Shown piece by piece: positions 59,010 to 64,000 of a stretch of DNA of 64,000 bases. How positions within the stretch are numbered: position 1 is the stretch's first letter; each line of letters opens with the position of its first letter. A program made the position numbers and the translations under genes. Source of the DNA: Sediminicoccus rosea (lineage in GTDB: Bacteria > Pseudomonadota > Alphaproteobacteria > Acetobacterales > Acetobacteraceae); assembly GCF_033547095.1 (NCBI RefSeq), contig NZ_CP137852.1, forward strand, positions 1,109,501-1,173,500. The letters run 5' to 3'. The notes beneath the pieces were generated by a model. That model worked only from the letters and a program-made list of their open reading frames with translations. It did not search any database and was not told where the DNA came from.

Positions 59010-61454
59010 ATGAGTGATTCCGCTGCCGGCTTCAGCCGCTTCGCCTCGCCCGCCGTGAAGCAGGCGATCGGGCGGCGGGTGAACGAGATCCTGGGGATCC
59101 TGCTTGGCTTCGCCGGCCTCGCGCTGCTGGTCGCCGTCGGCACCTATCACCCGGGCGATCCCTCGCTTTCCACCGCCACCAGCGGGCCCACGCACAATCT
59201 GGCGGGCCCGCTCGGCGCCGTCGTCTCCGACGTGCTGTGGCAGGGCTTCGGCTGGGCCGCCTACCTGCCCGGCGCGGTGCTGCTGGGCTGGGCGCTGCGC
59301 ATGATGACGCAGCGGGGCGTGAGCCTCCTGCCGGCGCGCATCGTGGCGCTCATGGCCGCGGCCCCCCTGCTGGCGGCCCTGTTCGCGCTGCTGCCCGGGA
59401 CCGATTCCGGCGTGGCGGGCCCGCTGCTGGCCGATGCGCTGCTGCGCGGGCTGGAGAGCGTCTTCGGGCCGCTGGGCCGGCTGACGGCGCAGCTCGTGAC
59501 CGGCGGCCTCGCCGCGCTCTTCATCTACCTGGCCTTCGGCGCCTCGCCGAGCGACTGGCGCCGCGCCGCCCGCGTCACCGCCGATGCGGCGCTGGCCACG
59601 GCCGACACCGCCGCCCGCGGCGTGGGCGAGGCGGCGGTCTATGGCGCGCGCAAGCGGCACCTGCTGGTGCGCCCCTTCGTGGCGCTGGGCGGGATGTTCC
59701 GGCGCAAGCCGCGCCCGGCGCCCGCGGCCGACCTGATGGATGTCCTGAAGGAGGCCGACCGCGCCGCCGCCGCCCCGCACATCGCCCCCTATGTGGCCCC
59801 GCCGCCGCCCGCCCCCGTCGAGCGGCCGCCGCTGCGCCAGGAGCCGGAGGTTCGCCCCGCGCCGCGCAGCACGCCGCGTGTGGCGCCGAGCGCCAAGCCC
59901 AAGGCGCCGCCGCCCGAGCAGGCCACGCTCGACCTGCCGGTCGAGGGCTGGCGCACACCGCCGCTCGACCTGCTCTCCCCCACGCCGCCGCGCGTGGCGG
60001 GCGGCCCGAGCCCCGAGGCGCTGCAGGCCAATGCCCGCATGCTGGAACAGGTGCTGAGCGACTACGGCGTGAGCGGCGCGATCACCGAGATCCGCCCCGG
60101 CCCCGTCGTGACGCTCTATGAGCTGGAGCCGGCGCCGGGCACCAAATCCTCCCGCGTCATCGGCCTCGCGGACGACATCGCGCGCAGCATGTCCGTGGTC
60201 TCCGTCCGCATCGCGACGGTGCCGGGCCGCAGCGTAATGGGCATCGAGATGCCCAATGTGAAGCGCGAGACGGTCTGGCTGCGCGAGATGCTGACCAGCG
60301 AGGAATACCAGCGCGCCGGCGCCTCGCTGCCGTTGATCCTCGGCAAGAACATCGGCGGCACGCCCATCATCGCCGACCTCGCGCGCATGCCGCATCTGCT
60401 GATCGCGGGCACCACCGGCTCGGGCAAGTCGGTCGGCATCAACACCTTCATTCTCTCGCTCCTCTACAAGCACAGCCCGGCCGAGTGCCGCTTCATCATG
60501 ATCGACCCGAAGATGCTGGAGCTTTCGGTCTATGACCGCATTCCGCACCTCCTGGCGCCGGTGGTGACCGAGCCGCCCAAGGCGATCGGCGCGCTGAAGT
60601 GGACCGTGCGCGAGATGGAGCGCCGCTACCGCGCGATGAGCCAGATCGGCGTGCGCAACATCACGGGCTACAATGAGAAGGTCTCGGCCGCGCTGGCCCG
60701 CGGCGAGGTGCTGACCCGCAAGGTGCAGACCGGCTTCGACCCGGAGACGAACAAGCCCGTCTTCGAGGAACAGGCGCTCTCGCTGCAGAAGCTGCCGATG
60801 ATCGTCGTCGTCATTGATGAAATGGCTGACCTGATGATCGTGGCGGGCAAGGAGATCGAGGCCGCGGTGCAGCGCCTGGCGCAGATGGCGCGTGCCGCGG
60901 GCATCCATGTCATCATGGCGACGCAGCGGCCCTCGGTGGATGTCATCACCGGCACCATCAAGGCGAATTTCCCGACGCGCATCTCCTTCCAGGTCACCAG
61001 CAAGATCGACAGCCGCACCATCCTGGGCGAGCAGGGCGCCGAGCAGCTCCTCGGCCAGGGCGACATGCTCTTCCTGCCCGGCGGCGGGCGGATGACGCGC
61101 GTGCACGGCCCCTTCGTCGCCGATGCCGAGGTGGAGCGCATCACCGACTGGCTGCGCGAGCAGGGCGAGCCGGATTACGTGGAAGAAGTGACCGAGGTGG
61201 AAGAGGATGGCGAGGTCGGCCTTTCCGGCATCGCTGCCGCGTCCGATGCCGACAAGTCGCTGTTCGACCAGGCGGTGGATGTGGTGGCGCGCGAAGGCAA
61301 GGCCAGCACCAGCTTCATCCAGCGCCACCTGAACATCGGCTACAACCGCGCGGCCAAGCTGATCGAGCAGATGGAGAAGGAGGGGATCGTCAGCCCCGCC
61401 AACCATGTGGGCAAGCGCGAGATCCTGGTCCGGCGCACCAACAACGACGATTAG
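59010..61454 (+). CDS. ftsK: DNA translocase FtsK
   Basis: 814 residues, ATG at 59010 with GAGG 6-9 nt upstream. N-terminal four TM helices ([74 protein letters not shown]), a Pro-rich linker of about 250-330, and the motor with Walker [14 protein letters not shown] (Lys473), [16 protein letters not shown] and VIDEMADLM. The C-terminal winged-helix gamma domain is [40 protein letters not shown]. Coordinates chromosome segregation with septation. Confidence 0.97.
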   Translation: MSDSAAGFSRFASPAVKQAIGRRVNEILGILLGFAGLALLVAVGTYHPGDPSLSTATSGPTHNLAGPLGAVVSDVLWQGFGWAAYLPGAVLLGWALRMMTQRGVSLLPARIVALMAAAPLLAALFALLPGTDSGVAGPLLADALLRGLESVFGPLGRLTAQLVTGGLAALFIYLAFGASPSDWRRAARVTADAALATADTAARGVGEAAVYGARKRHLLVRPFVALGGMFRRKPRPAPAADLMDVLKEADRAAAAPHIAPYVAPPPPAPVERPPLRQEPEVRPAPRSTPRVAPSAKPKAPPPEQATLDLPVEGWRTPPLDLLSPTPPRVAGGPSPEALQANARMLEQVLSDYGVSGAITEIRPGPVVTLYELEPAPGTKSSRVIGLADDIARSMSVVSVRIATVPGRSVMGIEMPNVKRETVWLREMLTSEEYQRAGASLPLILGKNIGGTPIIADLARMPHLLIAGTTGSGKSVGINTFILSLLYKHSPAECRFIMIDPKMLELSVYDRIPHLLAPVVTEPPKAIGALKWTVREMERRYRAMSQIGVRNITGYNEKVSAALARGEVLTRKVQTGFDPETNKPVFEEQALSLQKLPMIVVVIDEMADLMIVAGKEIEAAVQRLAQMARAAGIHVIMATQRPSVDVITGTIKANFPTRISFQVTSKIDSRTILGEQGAEQLLGQGDMLFLPGGGRMTRVHGPFVADAEVERITDWLREQGEPDYVEEVTEVEEDGEVGLSGIAAASDADKSLFDQAVDVVAREGKASTSFIQRHLNIGYNRAAKLIEQMEKEGIVSPANHVGKREILVRRTNNDD

Positions 61455-62428
61455 GCGGCGAAGCGCGCCGCCCTGCCCGTCTCGAAGTAGCGCCGCCGGA
61501 AATCCTCAATGGTGCGGATCAGCCCGGCCTCCAGCGGGATGCGCGGCTCCCAGCCCAGCGCGGCGCGCGCCTTGGTGATGTCGGGCTGGCGCTGGCGCGG
61601 GTCATCCGCTGGCAGATCGCGGAACTCGATGCGCGAGGCGGAGCCGGTGATGCGCAGCACCTCCTCCGCCAGATGCCTGATCGTGAATTCGCCGGGATTG
61701 CCGAGGTTGATCGGTCCCGTCCCGGCGCTGGCCGTTTCCATGAAGGCCACCATCCCCTCCACCAGATCATCCACGTAGCAGAAGGCCCGGCTCTGCCCGC
61801 CATCGCCATACAGCGTGATGGGCTCGCCGCGCAGCGCCTGCATGATGAAGTTGGAGACGACCCGCCCGTCATTCGGGTGCATGCGCGGCCCATAGGTGTT
61901 GAAGATCCGCACCACCTTCACCGGCACCTTGTGCTGGCGGTGATAGTCGAAGAAGAGCGTCTCGGCGCAGCGCTTGCCCTCATCATAGCAGGCGCGCGGG
62001 CCGGTGATGTTCACATTGCCGCGATATTCCTCCGGCTGCGGGTGCACCGTCGGGTCGCCATAGACCTCGCTGGTCGAGGCCTGGAGGATGGGCACGCGCA
62101 GCCGCTTGGCCAGGCCCAGCATGTTGATGGCGCCGATGACGCTGGTCTTGGTCGTCTGCACCGGATCGAACTGGTAATGCACGGGTGAGGCCGGGCAGGC
62201 CAGGTTGTAGATCTCATCCACCTCCACATAGAGCGGGAAGGTGATGTCGTGCCGCAGCAGCTCGAAGAAGGGGTCGCTCAGCAGATGCGCGATGTTCTCG
62301 CGCGAGCCGGTGAAGAAATTGTCCACGCAGAGCACATGGCAATTGCGCGCCAGCAGCGTCTCGCAGAGATGCGTGCCGATGAACCCGGCGCCGCCGGTGA
62401 CAAGGACGCGCTTTCGGTCACGACGCAT
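61451..62428 (-). CDS. UDP-glucuronate decarboxylase (UDP-xylose synthase)-like epimerase
   Basis: 325 residues from ATG 62426-62428. [20 protein letters not shown] is the Rossmann motif; [38 protein letters not shown] is nearly diagnostic of UXS; catalytic Ser in ASTSEVYG and Tyr-Lys in [28 protein letters not shown] also matches UXS. Forms UDP-xylose for surface polysaccharide. Its last 4 nt overlap the ftsK end, convergent. Confidence 0.92.
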   Translation of the reverse strand: MRRDRKRVLVTGGAGFIGTHLCETLLARNCHVLCVDNFFTGSRENIAHLLSDPFFELLRHDITFPLYVEVDEIYNLACPASPVHYQFDPVQTTKTSVIGAINMLGLAKRLRVPILQASTSEVYGDPTVHPQPEEYRGNVNITGPRACYDEGKRCAETLFFDYHRQHKVPVKVVRIFNTYGPRMHPNDGRVVSNFIMQALRGEPITLYGDGGQSRAFCYVDDLVEGMVAFMETASAGTGPINLGNPGEFTIRHLAEEVLRITGSASRIEFRDLPADDPRQRQPDITKARAALGWEPRIPLEAGLIRTIEDFRRRYFETGRAARFAA

Positions 62429-62512
62429 GGCCTTCTGCCCCTCCGAGGATGGATCGCGCCGCGCGGCGCGCATCCCGGAGGATCGGCGGGGAAGATGAAG
62501 AAAGCCTGAAGG

Positions 62513-62890
62513 TCAGCCCGCCTTGGTGATCGCCGTCAGCTCGGCATTGATGTCCCAGAGCACGGCGCGGATATCGGTCGCCCCCCGCGCCAGCACGCGC
62601 GCGCTGTGCATTTCCTGGTAGGCGAGCGCATGCTCCCGCGTGGTGAAGGCGTAGAGCCCCCCGGCGCGGCCGGCCGCCGCATCCTCGGTCCAGATCTTCC
62701 AGACGAGGCCCGGCGTATCGGCCGCGATGGAATGGGCGAGGGGGCGGAGCAGCGCGTTGCGCGCTGGCCCCGGCGCCGGATAGGGGGGCGGCGCCGTCGC
62801 GAAATCCATCTGCAGGATCACGGTCGGTTGCCCGGCCGATCCACGGCTTCGGGCTTCGCCCTCAGCCGATCGGACGGGAACGCCGCCCAT
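62513..62890 (-). CDS. YdhR-type antibiotic biosynthesis monooxygenase-like protein
   Basis: 125 residues. TVILQMDFATAPP, GLVWKIWTEDAAAGRAGGLYAFTTREHALAYQEMHSARV match the YdhR/ABM dimeric alpha-beta barrel. The start is uncertain: ATG at 62888-62890, overlapping codon GTG 62891-62893, or GTG 62819-62821, which would begin MILQMDF as most homologues do. It follows the FAH gene with almost no gap. A link to aromatic degradation is plausible only from context. Confidence 0.75.
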   Translation of the reverse strand: MGGVPVRSAEGEARSRGSAGQPTVILQMDFATAPPPYPAPGPARNALLRPLAHSIAADTPGLVWKIWTEDAAAGRAGGLYAFTTREHALAYQEMHSARVLARGATDIRAVLWDINAELTAITKAG

Positions 62891-62893
62891 CAC

Positions 62894-63745
62894 TCAGCCC
62901 TTGTAGGCGACGGTGCGCGTGACCTGCTCGCCCAGGCCCGCGATGCCGACCTTCACCTCCTGGCCCGCCTTGAGGAACCAGGGCGTCGGCTTCTTGCCGA
63001 GGCCCACGCCGGGCGGCGTGCCGGTGAAGATCACATCGCCCGGGAAGAGCGTGATGCACTGGCTGACATAGCTCACCAGCTGCTTCACGTTGAAGATCAT
63101 GGTCTTCGTGCTGCCATCCTGCTGGCGGACGCCATCCACATCGGCCCACATCTTCAGATCCTGCGGGTCGGGCACCTCATCCTTCGTGACCATCCAGGGG
63201 CCGAGGGGCCCGAAGGTCTCGAAGCCCTTGCCCTTGTCCCAGGTCGGGCCGCGCTCGGCCTGCCATTCGCGCTCGCTCACGTCATTGCCGACGGCGTAGC
63301 CCGCGACATGGTCCATCGCCGCGTCCTCGGTCACGTAGCGGGCGGTGGTGCCGATGACGACGCAGAGCTCGCATTCCCAGTCGGTCTTCACCGAGTTCTT
63401 GGGGATGATGATGTCGTCGTAGGGGCCGTTCAGCGCGCCGAGCGACTTGATGAAGACGATCGGCTCCTTCGGCACGGCGGCGCCGGTCTCGGCTGCGTGG
63501 TCGGCGTAGTTCAGGCCGATGCAGATCAGGTTCTTCATGCCGGTCACGCAGGAGCCGATGCGCGGCGAGCCGGTGACGGCCGGCAGCGTCGCCGGATCAA
63601 TCTTCGCGAGCTTGGCCAGCACGCCCGGCGCCAGCGCATCGCCATTCACGTCGGGGATGACGCCGGAGAGGTCGCGGATGGTGCCGGCGGCGTCGAGCAT
63701 GCCGGGCTTTTCCTGGCCCTTGGGGCCGTAGCGGAGCAGTTTCAT
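62894..63745 (-). CDS. Fumarylacetoacetate hydrolase family protein
   Basis: 283 residues from ATG 63743-63745 preceded by GGAGG. MKLLRYGPKGQEKPGMLD; NLICIGLNYADHAAETG; PIVFIKSLGALNGPYDDIII; DWECELCVVIG contains the metal-binding Glu residues; IFTGTPPGVGLGKKPTPWFLKAGQEV is the C-terminal hallmark. The family includes 2-keto-3-deoxy-L-fuconate hydrolase, ureidoglycolate lyase-like and acylpyruvate hydrolases. An SDR lies immediately upstream on the same strand, which suggests a deoxy-sugar acid or aromatic meta-cleavage pathway. Confidence 0.88.
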   Translation of the reverse strand: MKLLRYGPKGQEKPGMLDAAGTIRDLSGVIPDVNGDALAPGVLAKLAKIDPATLPAVTGSPRIGSCVTGMKNLICIGLNYADHAAETGAAVPKEPIVFIKSLGALNGPYDDIIIPKNSVKTDWECELCVVIGTTARYVTEDAAMDHVAGYAVGNDVSEREWQAERGPTWDKGKGFETFGPLGPWMVTKDEVPDPQDLKMWADVDGVRQQDGSTKTMIFNVKQLVSYVSQCITLFPGDVIFTGTPPGVGLGKKPTPWFLKAGQEVKVGIAGLGEQVTRTVAYKG

Positions 63746-63781
63746 GGGACGGTTCCTCCTCAGATCGATGCGCGGGAGATT

Positions 63782-63800
63782 GCCCGCAAAATGTGCGGGC
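63782..63800 (-). other. Intergenic stem-loop between SDR and FAH genes
   Basis: GCCCGCA at 63782-63788 pairs with TGCGGGC at 63794-63800 across a 5-nt loop. On the minus strand it is followed by AAT, not a T-run. Could weaken read-through into the FAH gene or protect the upstream mRNA. Confidence 0.35.
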
Positions 63801-63836
63801 GCGAAGGGTGGCCCCAAGGTGTTGCGGGAGGCGGCG

Positions 63837-64000
63837 TCAGTGGAAGACGCGGCCCGCGTCGATCACCACGGTCTGGCCCGTCATCGTCCCGGTGCGGCAC
63901 ATGGTCACCACCATGTCCGCGCAGTCGTCCTTGTCCGCGGCCTTGCCCAGCAGCGCGCCGGCCGCCGAGCGCTCGATCTGCTCCGGCAGCAGGTTCGCCG
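63837..64000 (-). CDS. Short-chain dehydrogenase/reductase, C-terminal part
   Basis: The last 54 codons of a gene that runs past base 64000. The visible C-terminus (residues such as PEQIERSAAGALLGKAAD, CADMVVTMCRTGTMTGQTVVIDAGRVFH) is the end of a classical SDR, where GQTVVIDAG(R) is the last beta strand. The catalytic Tyr-Lys and Gly-rich motif are outside the window. It shares strand and short spacing (91 nt) with the FAH-family gene. Confidence 0.78.
   Translation of the reverse strand, partial: ANLLPEQIERSAAGALLGKAADKDDCADMVVTMCRTGTMTGQTVVIDAGRVFH

Noticed and set aside
58569-61406. 945-codon antisense open frame over ftsK
   Set aside because: FtsK on the other strand is certain; the antisense frame is Arg/His/Ala-rich without homology to anything I know.

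Overview
The window is a GC-rich (about 70 %), densely packed stretch of chromosome. It looks like an alphaproteobacterium of the Acetobacteraceae/Roseomonas type: MinCDE, solitary MotA/MotB stators, a Bug-type tripartite tricarboxylate binding protein, NitT/TauT-type uptake genes and a ScfR-like regulator next to isocitrate lyase. The family placement is an inference from gene content, not a phylogeny. I see no rRNA, tRNA, transposase, prophage or CRISPR array. Many neighbouring genes overlap by exactly 4 nt (ATGA or GTGA), so operons can be read directly from the sequence.

Layout. 1-4.1 kb: surface-polysaccharide genes (WbpE-like sugar aminotransferase, WbpM/CapD-like 4,6-dehydratase) with a DUF1194 protein and a fragment entering from the left edge. 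4.2-6.7 kb: tandem paralogous M20 amidohydrolases. 6.7-14 kb: a tightly overlapped minus-strand operon (NitT/TauT-type ABC importer, CE4-like deacetylase, alpha/beta hydrolase, allophanate hydrolase, class III CoA-transferase), probably for uptake and breakdown of a ureido or amide compound. 14-18.3 kb: hydroxyacid dehydrogenase, P1B ATPase, thioesterase and an unusual binding-protein homologue without a signal peptide. 18.4-25.5 kb: minCDE, serine hydrolase, comM, gamma-glutamyltransferase, FkbM methyltransferase. 25.5-30 kb: Asp/Glu/hydantoin-type racemase diverging from a peptide-type ABC importer that has no ATPase here. 30-34.4 kb: SYLF protein, GST, ScfR/RamB-like regulator diverging from aceA.

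34.4-41 kb is the most interesting part. It holds a 56-residue microprotein made of two near-identical HxH...C repeats, the ftsEX-tsaB-rimI block, and a two-gene operon in which a 280-residue protein with an ungapped internal 59-residue repeat precedes a RiPP-maturation-type radical SAM enzyme. An AT-richer leader with a 16-codon mini-ORF lies upstream of that operon. I infer a possible undescribed peptide-modification system.

41-53 kb: DoxX/LysR pair, Bug protein, gloB-GST-cupin-methyltransferase operon, rsmI diverging from an LppC/LpoA-like lipoprotein, a PhoR-like kinase that appears to start at CTG, GNAT, thioesterase and motBA. 53.4-64 kb: acpP-fabF-mltG, azlC-recX, a cysteine-free Rrf2 regulator diverging from cysK, ftsK, a UDP-xylose-synthase-like epimerase, a YdhR-type monooxygenase, an FAH-family hydrolase and the C-terminus of an SDR at the right edge.
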